From contig CBDFHE010000011.1 of the NCBI GenBank assembly GCA_965247455.1, positions 1 to 51,197 on the forward strand: a stretch of 51,197 nt of DNA. Reading direction: 5' to 3'. Position 1 is the stretch's first letter, and the number at the start of each line of letters is the position of its first letter. Source of the stretch: JACZYA01 sp965247455 (GTDB lineage Bacteria; Acidobacteriota; Terriglobia; Acidiferrales; 2-02-FULL-67-57). Under the pieces are notes generated by a model. It was not told the DNA's origin. It worked only from the letters and a program-made list of their open reading frames with translations, and searched no databases. Below are positions 34,189-41,997 of this stretch, in pieces. The translations under genes were made by a program, and so were the position numbers.

Positions 34189-34777
34189 CCTGGTGGGCGG
34201 TCAGAACGCTCCCAAAAAGAAGTTCGAAAATTCCCCGCCAGTAGCATAACCGACATTGCCATTTCCCGGCAGCCCTCTTGTGGGTAGTGTCTTAATTTGA
34301 GCGATTCGGAACTCGGCCCAAATCACACCGAGCCCTGCGGCCCCCGCCGCAGGGATTTTCGCTTCCCCCAGGCAGGGGCCTGGGGGCTCGGTGTGAAATT
34401 AAGACACTACCCTCTTGTGCTTCAAGGACAAGCCGACGAAGAAGCCGTCCCTCGGCTTCGCTTCCCTCGACTACGCTCGGGACAGGCAGGACAGGCAGGA
34501 CAAGTTAGCTTCTTCGCCTCTTCAGGAATACAGTGGCGCAGACATTCTTGTCTGCGCGGCACGGGAGAGGCAGACAAGAATGCCTGCCTACCCTGCTTGC
34601 GGTAGGCAGGCGCAGGCAGGTCTGCCCCACCAATTTTTGAGTGAATTGGCAAGGTTCAGCCTACGGGCCTGTCCTGAGTCCCTGAAGGGCTTCCGCCCGT
34701 GGGCAAGATTGAGTAGCGGCGACCCCTATGGGTCGTCGGCCTTTCCTCATCGGCTTCGTGCGGGAGGCGAAGGAGGT
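34189..34777. repeat. intergenic region with MITE and REPIN
   Basis: It holds MITE copy A (34283-34411) followed by a REP pair in inverted orientation (plus-strand GTGG at 34533 with palindrome 34538-34555; minus-strand palindrome 34570-34587) and a CCTGCCTACC-type palindrome near 34600. No gene. Confidence 0.7.
34283..34411 (+). mobile_element. MITE copy A with 8-bp target duplication
   Basis: 129 bp. Terminal inverted repeats are GGTAGTGTCTTAATTT / AAATTAAGACACTACC. Inside, CACACCGAGCCC pairs with GGGCTCGGTGTG and two GC hairpins (CCCTGCGGCCCCCGCCGCAGGG, CCCCCAGGC...GCCTGGGGG) fill the middle. The direct repeat CTCTTGTG at 34275-34282 and 34412-34419 is a perfect target duplication. It carries no coding capacity, so it would depend on a transposase elsewhere. 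Confidence 0.85.
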
Positions 34778-35242
34778 TTACTCTTCGGTCACGTCGCCAT
34801 CGAAGGCGATTTCGATGCCGCGGCGGACGGATTGCGAGACCGGGCATTTTTGTTCGTGCACGGCGATGGCGCGCTCGGCCTCGGCCCTCTTGCCCTTGGG
34901 GACGGTGAGATTGTAATGGACCTTGATACGGGTGATGAGCGGCTTGCCGTCCACCGCTTCGATAAAGCCTTCCACGTCGGCGGTGAGCTTGTCGGGGTAG
35001 CTGGGGATTTGACGCGCTTCCAGCGCGCCGGCCAGGGTGCCGGTCATTCAACCGGCCACCGCGCCCACCACGTAGTCGAGCGTGGCGGGGAGGTCGCGCT
35101 CCGGCTCCATCTTGTAGAAGTGTTTGATGCCACCGTGGACGCCGAACTCGATGGGGTCCTTGAAACCTTCCAGGTAAGCGCGCCGCAGGGGCCGCTTCTC
35201 CTGCACGATGCGGAATTTGGAAAGGTGGATCAGCTCAGCCAT
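34778..35242 (-). CDS. OsmC-family protein with in-frame UGA at the redox cysteine (probable selenoprotein)
   Basis: 154 residues when UGA at 35050-35048 is read as selenocysteine (position 65). ATG at 35242 has a strong GGAGGG site. The sequence on both sides is continuous OsmC fold: LPATLDYVVGAVAG-[UGA]-MTGTLAGALEARQIP; in homologues the residue after GAVAG is the conserved peroxidatic Cys. The second conserved cysteine is kept (HEQKCPVS, Cys133). 18 nt after the UGA lies a 7-bp hairpin with loop UGGAA. A thiol/selenol peroxidase role in hydroperoxide reduction is expected. It follows apt and a helical protein on the same strand. Alternatives are a nonsense mutation or sequencing error; standard callers would report two fragments (35242-35048 and 35047-34778). 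Confidence 0.75.
35011..35029 (-). promoter_or_regulatory. candidate bacterial SECIS element
   Basis: On the minus strand GGCGCGC-UGGAA-GCGCGUC forms a 7-bp stem (one G-U pair) with a G-containing 5-nt loop. It starts 19 nt after the UGA, with the loop guanines 27-28 nt downstream, inside the spacing known for SelB-recognised bacterial SECIS hairpins. Confidence 0.55.
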
Positions 35243-35290
35243 GGTTTCCCTCCTCTCGGGTTCTGTTTCACTAGATGCGCGGGCGCGGGG

Positions 35291-35773
35291 TTAGTTGCGC
35301 TCAAAGCGCGCCAGCGCCTCTTCCAAGCGTTCGAGGCACCGCAGCGGGTCGCTCTCCTGCGCCAGGATGCGCGCGAACTCGTGCAACTCAGCCGGCGCCG
35401 GGCGTTCGGCTTCGTCCTCCCACTTCTCGATCCAGTCCACCACCGCCCGCAGCAAGATCAGCTCCGGGTTTTGGGGAATGGCGTCGGGCTCGAAGCCGCC
35501 GGTCAGACCCAGGCTGAAGCACCAGAGGTCGAGATCGGTGTAAGACGCTTCTCCCTCGGCGAGCTGCTCCAGCCGGAGGACGAAGGCCCGGCGGCCCTCG
35601 GGCAGGCGCAGCTTCAAGTCACCTTCGGCCAGCAGCTCCAGAATTTCCTGGTTGGCGTCGGCGTCCGCCGGAAGGAACTTGCCGGCGCGGGCCAGCAGCG
35701 CCGGGGCGTCAATCTGCGCGTCCACAAACTCTTGCAGCAGCTCGCGCATCTCCTGGCTGGCCGGAGCTGCCAT
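35291..35773 (-). CDS. acidic helical protein, unknown
   Basis: 160 residues from the ATG at 35773, two nucleotides after the apt stop codon. The sequence is helical and acidic without transmembrane segments (LLQEFVDAQIDAPALLARAGKFLP; LILLRAVVDWIEKWEDEAERPAPAELHEFARILAQE). No family is recognised. The tight spacing puts it in one operon with acylphosphatase, apt and the OsmC gene. Confidence 0.7.
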   Translation of the reverse strand: MAAPASQEMRELLQEFVDAQIDAPALLARAGKFLPADADANQEILELLAEGDLKLRLPEGRRAFVLRLEQLAEGEASYTDLDLWCFSLGLTGGFEPDAIPQNPELILLRAVVDWIEKWEDEAERPAPAELHEFARILAQESDPLRCLERLEEALARFERN

Positions 35774-35775
35774 GC

Positions 35776-36303
35776 CTACTTGTCGTACTGGAGCAGCGAG
35801 AAAACGTCGAGGTCTTTTAACTTCTCGCGGCCGTTGAGGAAGGTGAGCTCGACCGCAAAGGCGCAACCGACCACATCGCCGCCCAGCTCGCGCAGCAGCC
35901 GCGCCGTGGCCGCTGCGGTGCCGCCGGTGGCCAGCAAGTCGTCGCAGATCAGCACCCGCTGCCCTTTTTGAACCGCGTCCTGGTGAATTTCGAGCGCGTC
36001 GGTGCCGTATTCGAGCTGGTAGGTTTCCTTCGTGGTCTGGGCGGGGAGCTTGCCGGGTTTGCGGACGGGGACGAAGCCCGCGCCCAGCCGGTAGGCCAGC
36101 GCCGGTCCGAAGATAAACCCGCGCGCCTCGATCCCGATCACCGTGTCCACCGGTCGGGTGTGGTAGTGGTCGTAGAACTGGTCAATCAGGGTGCGGAAAC
36201 CCTGCGCGACTTTGAGCAGGGTGGTGATGTCGTAGAAAAGGATGCCGGGCTTGGGCCAGTCGGGAATTTCGCGGATCAGTTTCTTCAGGTCGTTGGAATT
36301 CAC
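35776..36303 (-). CDS. apt: adenine phosphoribosyltransferase
   Basis: 175 residues from the GTG at 36303, whose GTGA overlaps the acylphosphatase stop (a GTG one codon earlier is also possible; AGGAGG is upstream). IPDWPKPGILFYDITTLL is the Apt start, GIEARGFIFGPALAYRLGAGFVPVRKPGKLP the flexible-loop region and VLICDDLLATGGTAAAT the PRPP-binding motif. It salvages adenine to AMP. Confidence 0.95.
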   Translation of the reverse strand: MNSNDLKKLIREIPDWPKPGILFYDITTLLKVAQGFRTLIDQFYDHYHTRPVDTVIGIEARGFIFGPALAYRLGAGFVPVRKPGKLPAQTTKETYQLEYGTDALEIHQDAVQKGQRVLICDDLLATGGTAAATARLLRELGGDVVGCAFAVELTFLNGREKLKDLDVFSLLQYDK

Positions 36304-36593
36304 CACAGTCCTCCTTCGAACTCGACAGTAAAGTGGCCGCGGTAGCGTTCTTTGGGGTTAGCGATTTCTTCCTCCACGCCGGTGACGCGGGCGGCGGGCG
36401 GGCCTGCTTCCAGCCGGCGCTTCAACTCTGCTAGTTGCGGGGCCGGGCCCATGGCAAAGACTTCCACCCGGTCGTCGCGCAGGTTCTTCACGTAGCCGGC
36501 CACGCCCAACTGCCGCGCCACCCGCTCCACGAAGAACCGGAAGCCGACGCCCTGCACCATTCCGCTCACCCGATAGCGCCGCGCCTCGTCCAT
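36300..36593 (-). CDS. acyP: acylphosphatase
   Basis: 97 residues. The family signature is complete: GMVQGVGFRFFV (phosphate-binding loop with the catalytic Arg) and GYVKNLRDDRVEV (catalytic Asn). It hydrolyses acyl phosphates. The stop overlaps the start of apt, indicating translational coupling. Confidence 0.93.
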   Translation of the reverse strand: MDEARRYRVSGMVQGVGFRFFVERVARQLGVAGYVKNLRDDRVEVFAMGPAPQLAELKRRLEAGPPAARVTGVEEEIANPKERYRGHFTVEFEGGLW

Positions 36594-36704
36594 CGCCTCA
36601 CGCCGCCGATTCTACTGGACACTCGCGCGCAGCCGCAACCGCGCCGGCCGGGCTGGCGTTTCCCTTCCCTTCGCCGGTTGCCGCTGCGAGGGTGAGTGGG
36701 CCGC

Positions 36705-36834
36705 AGTAGTATCATAGTTTGAGCGATTCCAAACTCGGCCCCAAATCACACCGAGCCCTGCGGCCCCCGCCGCAGGGCTTTTTGCTTCCCCCAGGCAGGG
36801 GCCTGGGGGCTCGGTGTGAAATTAGGACACTATC
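36705..36834 (+). mobile_element. MITE copy B
   Basis: 130 bp, same orientation and about 85 percent identical to copy A: GTAGTATCATAGTTTGAGCG at the left, GAAATTAGGACACTATC at the right, and the same two GC hairpins. The flanking sequences TGGGCCGC and AGGCCGCC are similar but not a clean duplication, so this copy is older. Confidence 0.75.
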
Positions 36835-36849
36835 AGGCCGCCAGACCCA

Positions 36850-36879
36850 TTGACGAAAATCTTGGATTCAGGATAGTCT
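36850..36879 (+). promoter_or_regulatory. candidate promoter of the cytochrome oxidase operon
   Basis: TTGACG (36850-36855) and TAGTCT (36874-36879) are 18 nt apart, giving a leader of about 105 nt before coxB. The -35 is good and the -10 weak. Confidence 0.35.
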
Positions 36880-36993
36880 AAGCGGCCAGTGTCGTGCCAT
36901 TGGGCGTCGTGGGCAGACCATAGCAAGCACTAGCGGCAGCACTATTGCTGCGTTTTGAGTCTAGGGGAAAACTTTCTGTGAGGAGCGGAAAAA

Positions 36994-37821
36994 ATGGGAA
37001 ATAACCAATCCGGTTCGGGCTCTCGGCTGGTAGCAGCTACCCTAGCTTTCATTCTGGTGGCTTTTACTTTTTCCACCATTTACGTTTTTGCCACGCGCAT
37101 CTGGTGGCCGCCGGAGACCATTTCGCTCATAGGCCCGGTCATGGACGCGCAACTGGTCCGGACGTTGATCATCTGCGGGGTGGTATTCTTCCTGGCGCAG
37201 TTGGCACTGGCGTTTGTGGTCTTGTGGTACCGCGACCGGGGCGGCCGCGCCCACTACTTCCACGGCAACCACACCATGGAGATTATCTGGACGACCGCAA
37301 CCGCCATTTTGTTTCTCGCGCTAGGGATTGCCGCCGAGAGCGCCTGGGCCGAGCTGCGCTGGAGAGGGGCCGCCCCCGGCGCGGTGCAAGTGGAAGTGAC
37401 CGGGCAGCAGTTCGCCTGGAACTTTCGCTACCCGGGGCCGGACGGCACCTTCGGCCGCACCGATCCTACCCTGATAAACGATTCCGCCGGCAACCCGCTG
37501 GGGGTGGATTTCGACGACCCGGCGGCGGAGGACGACGTTATCACTCCGGTGATGGCGGTCCCCATCAATCAGGAAGTGGAAGTGATTCTGCTTTCCAAGG
37601 ACGTGCTGCACAGCTTTTTCGTGCGCGAGTTGCGTTTCAAGCAGGACACCGTCCCCGGCCTCGCCATTCGGCTGCACTTCACCGCCAACAAAGTGGGGCG
37701 GTACGAAATTGTCTGCGCGGAGCTGTGCGGCATGCAGCACCACCGCATGCGAACCTTCCTGCAAGTCCTGCCGCCGGACGAGTACCAGAGCTGGCTGCAG
37801 GAGCAAGCGGCCTTTGAGTGA
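36994..37821 (+). CDS. coxB: cytochrome c oxidase subunit II
   Basis: 275 residues, GAGGAGCGG upstream. Two N-terminal transmembrane helices are followed by a periplasmic cupredoxin domain with the aromatic electron-entry region GQQFAWNFRYPG and the CuA ligands His206, Cys241, Glu243, Cys245, His249 and Met252 (CAELCGMQHHRM). No fused cytochrome c domain and no lipobox are seen. First gene of the operon. Confidence 0.95.
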   Translation: MGNNQSGSGSRLVAATLAFILVAFTFSTIYVFATRIWWPPETISLIGPVMDAQLVRTLIICGVVFFLAQLALAFVVLWYRDRGGRAHYFHGNHTMEIIWTTATAILFLALGIAAESAWAELRWRGAAPGAVQVEVTGQQFAWNFRYPGPDGTFGRTDPTLINDSAGNPLGVDFDDPAAEDDVITPVMAVPINQEVEVILLSKDVLHSFFVRELRFKQDTVPGLAIRLHFTANKVGRYEIVCAELCGMQHHRMRTFLQVLPPDEYQSWLQEQAAFE

Positions 37822-37848
37822 TGCCAGTTTGAGCGGAGGAGAAAACTA

Positions 37849-39582
37849 ATGGCGACAGAAGCCCACCCGCTGGTCCACGAGGCGCCCCAGGGCTTTGTGT
37901 GGAAATACATCTTCAGCAAGGACCACAAGGTCATCGGCATTCAGTACCTCATGCTGGCGCTGGTGTCGGTGTTCATCGGCATGTACCTCTCGGTGCTGAT
38001 GCGGTTCCACCTGGCCTGGCCCAACGCCAAACTCCCCTTCAGCGACGACATCATGACCGGCGAGCAGTACCTGGCGCTGATGACTATGCACGGCACCATC
38101 ATGGTTTTCTTCGTGCTCACCACCGCGCCCCAGAGCGGCTTCGGCAACTACTTCCTGCCGATTCAGATCGGCGCCGCCGACATGGCCTTCCCCACCTTGA
38201 ACATGCTGTCTTTCTGGTTCACCTTCCTTTCACTGCTGGTGATGGTGGCGGCCTTCTTCGTGGTAGGTGGAGCTCCGACCAGCGGTTGGACCGCCTATGC
38301 TCCCCTGAGCGCGTTGGGCGAAATCGCCGGGCCCGGCCTGGGCATGGGGCAAACCCTGTGGATCATCAGCCTTGCCATTTTCGCCGGCGCTTCCCTCATG
38401 GGCTCGCTGAACTTCATCACCACCACCCTGGACTTGCGCGCGCGTGGCATGTCGCTGATGCGGATGCCGTTGACGGTCTGGGCCTGGTTCATCACCGCCA
38501 TCCTGATGTTGCTGGCGTTTGCGGTGCTGTTGGCGGCCGGCGTCCTTTTGCTGCTCGACCGCGTCGCCGCCACCAGCTTTTTTATCCCCGGCGGCTTGGT
38601 GGTCAGCGATCAACTGATTGCCCACCAGGGCGGCTCCCCGCTGCTGTGGCAGCACCTGTTCTGGTTCTTCGGCCACCCGGAGGTGTACATCGCCATCTTG
38701 CCCGGCATGGGCATCGTCTCCCATGTAATTTCCTGTTTCTCCCGCAAGCCCATCTTTGGCTATCGCGCCATGGTGTACGCCCTCTTTGCCATCGCCTTGC
38801 TGGGGTTGATGGTGTGGGGCCACCACATGTTCGTCAGCGGCATGAGCCCCTACAGCGCCTTCGCTTTCTCCCTGCTGACCATGTCGATCGGCGTGCCTTC
38901 GGCCATTAAGACCTTCAACTGGATCGGAACCCTCTGGGGCGGCGAGATCCGCTTCACCACCGCTATGCTGTACGCGATTGGCTTTGTTTCGCTCTTCGTG
39001 TCCGGCGGCCTGGGCGGCATCTTTCTCGCTCAGCCGGCCGTGGACATTTATCTCCACGACACCTATTTTGTGGTGGGCCACTTCCACTTGATCATGGGCG
39101 TGGCGGCCATCTTCGGCATGTTTGCCGGCACCTACTATTGGTTCCCGAAGATGTTCGGCCGCTTCATGAACGAGACCCTGGGCAAAGTGCACTTCTGGTT
39201 CACCTTCATCGGCGTCTATGCCATCTTCATGCCCATGCACTTTATCGGTTTGGCGGGCCACCCGCGGCGCTATGCCGATACCACCGGCGTAAACTTCCTG
39301 GCGGAGATGGGGCCGGTTCATCTCTTCATCACCATCGTGGCGCTGGTGACGGTAGGGGCGCAGATTGTTTTCTTCCTCAATTTCTTCTGGAGCATGCGGA
39401 GAGGGAAGAAGGCGGAAATCAACCCCTGGCACGCCACCACGCTGGAGTGGAGCGTTCCTTCCCCGCCGCCGCACGACAACTTTTCCGGCCGCTCTCCCAC
39501 CATCTACCGGGGCGCCTATGAATACAGCGTGCCCGGCGCCCCGCAGGACTACTCGCCCCAGCACGTGCCGGAAGGGGCGTAG
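37849..39582 (+). CDS. coxA: cytochrome c oxidase subunit I
   Basis: 577 residues, GGAGGAG upstream. Twelve transmembrane helices with heme a and a3/CuB ligands: MTMHGTIMVFF (heme a His), FWFFGHPEVYIAILPG (CuB His cross-linked Tyr), the HH pair in VWGHHMFVSG, and HDTYFVVGHFHLIMG. The Glu in the GHPEVY motif marks an A1-type D-channel-containing oxidase. It is the catalytic subunit reducing O2 to water with proton pumping. Confidence 0.97.
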   Translation: MATEAHPLVHEAPQGFVWKYIFSKDHKVIGIQYLMLALVSVFIGMYLSVLMRFHLAWPNAKLPFSDDIMTGEQYLALMTMHGTIMVFFVLTTAPQSGFGNYFLPIQIGAADMAFPTLNMLSFWFTFLSLLVMVAAFFVVGGAPTSGWTAYAPLSALGEIAGPGLGMGQTLWIISLAIFAGASLMGSLNFITTTLDLRARGMSLMRMPLTVWAWFITAILMLLAFAVLLAAGVLLLLDRVAATSFFIPGGLVVSDQLIAHQGGSPLLWQHLFWFFGHPEVYIAILPGMGIVSHVISCFSRKPIFGYRAMVYALFAIALLGLMVWGHHMFVSGMSPYSAFAFSLLTMSIGVPSAIKTFNWIGTLWGGEIRFTTAMLYAIGFVSLFVSGGLGGIFLAQPAVDIYLHDTYFVVGHFHLIMGVAAIFGMFAGTYYWFPKMFGRFMNETLGKVHFWFTFIGVYAIFMPMHFIGLAGHPRRYADTTGVNFLAEMGPVHLFITIVALVTVGAQIVFFLNFFWSMRRGKKAEINPWHATTLEWSVPSPPPHDNFSGRSPTIYRGAYEYSVPGAPQDYSPQHVPEGA

Positions 39583-39615
39583 GTAGCGGCTTCAGACCGC
39601 TAAGGGATCTTGCGC

Positions 39616-40308
39616 ATGACGGCTAGAACAGCCACCGGGGAAGTTGAATTGATCGAGGTTGGCGGCGGCAGCGACCGCGGTCCGGCCAGCGCCGAGTTCC
39701 GTCCCGGCCGGGGCGGGGACGGCGGTGCTCCCCCCCTGTTTCCCCAGCGCATCTACATCAGCGGCATAGTGCTGGCCCTGGCGGCGATGCTGATGTTCTT
39801 CCTGGCCCTCGCCAGCGCCTATGTGGTGCGCAAAGGGCTGTCGGGCGACTGGATTCCTTTGGGGTTGCCGCGCATCCTCTGGCTCAATACCGCCGTGATC
39901 ATCGTGAGCAGCCTGACGATTGAGCGGGCGCGGCGGCTGTTTGCCCCGCAGGCAACGGGCCTCAGTGATTTTCGCGGCTGGCCCCGCCGGTGGCGGGGCT
40001 GGTGGGGACTGACCACCGCGCTGGGCGTGGCGTTCCTGGTGGGGCAACTGATCGCCTGGCGGCAACTGGCGGCCGCAGGAATCTACCTGGCCACCAATCC
40101 CAGCAGCTCCTTCTTCTACCTCATCACCACCGCGCACGGGATTCACTTGCTGGGCGGGTTGGTGGCGCTCTCGGTCGTCGGCTTTCGGAGCTGGCCGGCA
40201 GAGGCGCGGGTCAACCACAGCACCGCGGTTACGGTCAGCGCGATTTACTGGCACTTTTTGGGTGTGCTCTGGGTGTTTTTGTTCTTACTTCTTCTGGTGG
40301 GACGGTGA
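39616..40308 (+). CDS. cytochrome c oxidase subunit III-like protein (first copy)
   Basis: 230 residues from the ATG at 39616 (a TTG 6 nt earlier is possible). A glycine-rich N-terminal stretch is followed by five helices. LITTAHGIHLLGGLVALS and the final VSAIYWHFLGVLWVFLFLLLLV are subunit III signatures. A CCCCGCC-GGT-GGCGGGG palindrome is carried in frame (39982-39998, encoding WPRRWRGWWG) in the loop between helices. It is the first of two tandem subunit III-type genes. Confidence 0.85.
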   Translation: MTARTATGEVELIEVGGGSDRGPASAEFRPGRGGDGGAPPLFPQRIYISGIVLALAAMLMFFLALASAYVVRKGLSGDWIPLGLPRILWLNTAVIIVSSLTIERARRLFAPQATGLSDFRGWPRRWRGWWGLTTALGVAFLVGQLIAWRQLAAAGIYLATNPSSSFFYLITTAHGIHLLGGLVALSVVGFRSWPAEARVNHSTAVTVSAIYWHFLGVLWVFLFLLLLVGR

Positions 40309-40311
40309 CGC

Positions 40312-40941
40312 ATGGCGGAAGCTCACGCGCAAGCGGTAGCAGGATCTCTTTGGGCCGGGGGGGTGCGGCCCTACGCGATGGGGACGAAGAAGCTCGGCAT
40401 GTGGCTCTTTATCATCGCCGATGCGCTTACTTTCTCGATCCTCATCCTGGCCTATGCTTACATTCGGCTGGCCAGCCCGGACTGGCCCAAACCTTTCGCT
40501 TTCTCGCCCGCGATTGTCGGCGCCACGCTGATGACGTTCTTCCTGCTCTCCAGCAGCTTGACCATGGTGATGGCCGTGGCCGCGGCGCACCGGCAGGAGC
40601 ACAAGCGCGCGGTCCGCTACCTGCTGCTGACCATGCTGGGCGGCATCGCCTTCATCGTGCTGCACGCGCGCGAGTGGCTGCACCTGATCCACGACGGGGT
40701 GCGGCCCTTCTCCAACCCCTACGGCGCCGCCATGTTCGGCGGGACGTTTTTCGGCCTGACCGGCATGCACATGCTGCACGTCACCATCGGCGTAGTTTAT
40801 CTCGGCATCGTTGCCTATGGCTTCGGGACCAAGAAGTTCAAGTCCGAGGACGTCGAAGTCAGCGGCCTCTACTGGCACTTTGTTGACTTGGTGTGGATGT
40901 TCATCTTCCCGCTGGTCTATTTGCTTTCGGTTCAACCATAG
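40312..40941 (+). CDS. coxC: cytochrome c oxidase subunit III (second copy)
   Basis: 209 residues. GTKKLGMWLFIIADALTFSILILAYAYIRL, FFGLTGMHMLHVTIGVVYLG and VSGLYWHFVDLVWMFIFPLVYL are the canonical CoxC helices, including the HxxH and WHFVDxVW motifs. The start is 4 nt after the stop of the first subunit III gene. The two proteins are only distantly alike. Confidence 0.93.
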   Translation: MAEAHAQAVAGSLWAGGVRPYAMGTKKLGMWLFIIADALTFSILILAYAYIRLASPDWPKPFAFSPAIVGATLMTFFLLSSSLTMVMAVAAAHRQEHKRAVRYLLLTMLGGIAFIVLHAREWLHLIHDGVRPFSNPYGAAMFGGTFFGLTGMHMLHVTIGVVYLGIVAYGFGTKKFKSEDVEVSGLYWHFVDLVWMFIFPLVYLLSVQP

Positions 40942-40956
40942 GAGGAGTGAAAGACC

Positions 40957-41274
40957 ATGAGCGCAAACTCCGCCCAGGAACATGCAGGAAGCGGTGTGCG
41001 GCTGTACGCGTGGGTGTGGATGTGGCTGTTGGTGCTGACCGCAGTTGAGGTTTACTTGGGTTACGTCAACTTCGGGACCAACTTGATGCTGACCTTGCTG
41101 CTCGGCCTCTCGGTCATCAAGGCCGTGCTGATCATCGCCTACTTCATGCACCTGCGCTTCGAGCGGCTGAGCGTGTTCCTGACCTTGTGGCCGATCATGG
41201 TGCTGTGCATCGCGCTGATTTTGCTTTTCGTTTTTCCCGACAGCTTCCGAATTCACGACTTGGGCGCCCCATAG
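40957..41274 (+). CDS. cytochrome c oxidase subunit IV (prokaryotic type)
   Basis: 105 residues, TAGGAGGAG upstream. Three helices with WVWMWLLVLTAVEVYLGY and the highly characteristic LSVIKAVLIIAYFMHLRFE of bacterial CtaF/Cox4-like subunits. It stabilises the oxidase complex in the inner membrane. Confidence 0.93.
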   Translation: MSANSAQEHAGSGVRLYAWVWMWLLVLTAVEVYLGYVNFGTNLMLTLLLGLSVIKAVLIIAYFMHLRFERLSVFLTLWPIMVLCIALILLFVFPDSFRIHDLGAP

Positions 41275-41293
41275 GAAGAACAGGAGCCGGAAC

Positions 41294-41689
41294 GTGCGCT
41301 TGCCAGTGTTGTGTTACTCAAATAGGTGGCTTCACCAACCAAGACAGCTTGGAAGAGCCCCGCTCGGCGGGGCCGCTCCCCAGCCAAGTCATGGGTCATT
41401 TTTCCCTGTTTTCAGGACACTGGTCGCTGCTACGGTTGTAGCCTTGCTGCTAGGCGCAGTGCCCACTGCCTGGGCTCAGGGCTGCGTGATGTGCAAGACC
41501 TCGGCCGCCGCCATCGGAGAAGAAAGCGCCAAGACGCTCGACCTGGCCATCTTCATCCTGTTGATTCCCGCCGTCGCCATCTTCCTCGGCATTTTCTTTT
41601 GGATCATCCGCTACCGCAATTACGTCTCGAACGACGAGGAACCCGACACTACCCCCGCCAACGTAGTTGCTTTCCCCGCCAGCCGCTAA
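41294..41689 (+). CDS. small membrane protein with CxxC motif, oxidase operon
   Basis: 131 residues, GTG start with CAGGAGCC upstream. The likely signal/anchor segment (LVAATVVALLLGAVPTAWA) precedes QGCVMCKTSAAAIGEESAKTLDLAIFILLIPAVAIFLGIFFWIIRYR, that is, a CxxC motif right after the presumed signal-peptide cleavage, then one transmembrane helix. Its position as last gene of the oxidase operon suggests a role in assembly or copper/thiol handling; this is inferred. The N-terminal 30 residues are unusual and the true start may be later. Confidence 0.7.
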   Translation: MRLPVLCYSNRWLHQPRQLGRAPLGGAAPQPSHGSFFPVFRTLVAATVVALLLGAVPTAWAQGCVMCKTSAAAIGEESAKTLDLAIFILLIPAVAIFLGIFFWIIRYRNYVSNDEEPDTTPANVVAFPASR

Positions 41690-41994
41690 CCTGCGCGCCG
41701 CTTCCGGTTTGCCACTGATGCACAAAGACACTGAGGGTTGCTGCGACCGGGCACAGGCTCGGTCTGGCTCCTCCGCCACTCTCTTCGGCTCCTGAGCCCT
41801 AACAGCTTGTTGAAAAACCCGTTTGGTTGTCATTCCGAGGAGTCCGCCTCAGGCGGACGACGAGGAATCTGCTTTTTTCTGGGTTTTGGCGCAGAAGCAG
41901 ATTCCTCGCTCGCCCGCCCCGCCCTGCCTGCGGTAGGCAGGCGATGGCGGGGCTTCGCTCGGAATGACAAAGCGAACCATTTTTCAACAAGCTG
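41690..41994. other. gap holding an inverted-repeat element
   Basis: Apart from the element at 41801-41997, this gap after the oxidase operon shows no gene. Confidence 0.5.
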
Positions 41995-41997
41995 CTA
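41801..41997. mobile_element. inverted-repeat element (MITE-like) of about 195 bp
   Basis: The ends CAGCTTGTTGAAAAA (41803-41817) and TTTTTCAACAAGCTG (41980-41994) are perfect 15-bp inverted repeats; with flanking TAA/TTAG the match extends further. A second nested inverted repeat (GAGGAATCTGC / GCAGATTCCTC) lies inside. There is no coding capacity. The right end reads TAG on the minus strand and supplies the stop codon of the pentapeptide gene. Confidence 0.65.

Larger units (their letters stand above)
36594..36993. other. divergent intergenic region with MITE and oxidase promoter
   Basis: It contains MITE copy B (36705-36834) and a promoter-like pair before the oxidase operon. Nothing else is recognised. 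Confidence 0.5.

Noticed and set aside
38230..39564. 444-codon minus-strand frame opposite coxA
   Set aside because: Mirror frame of a well-defined subunit I gene.
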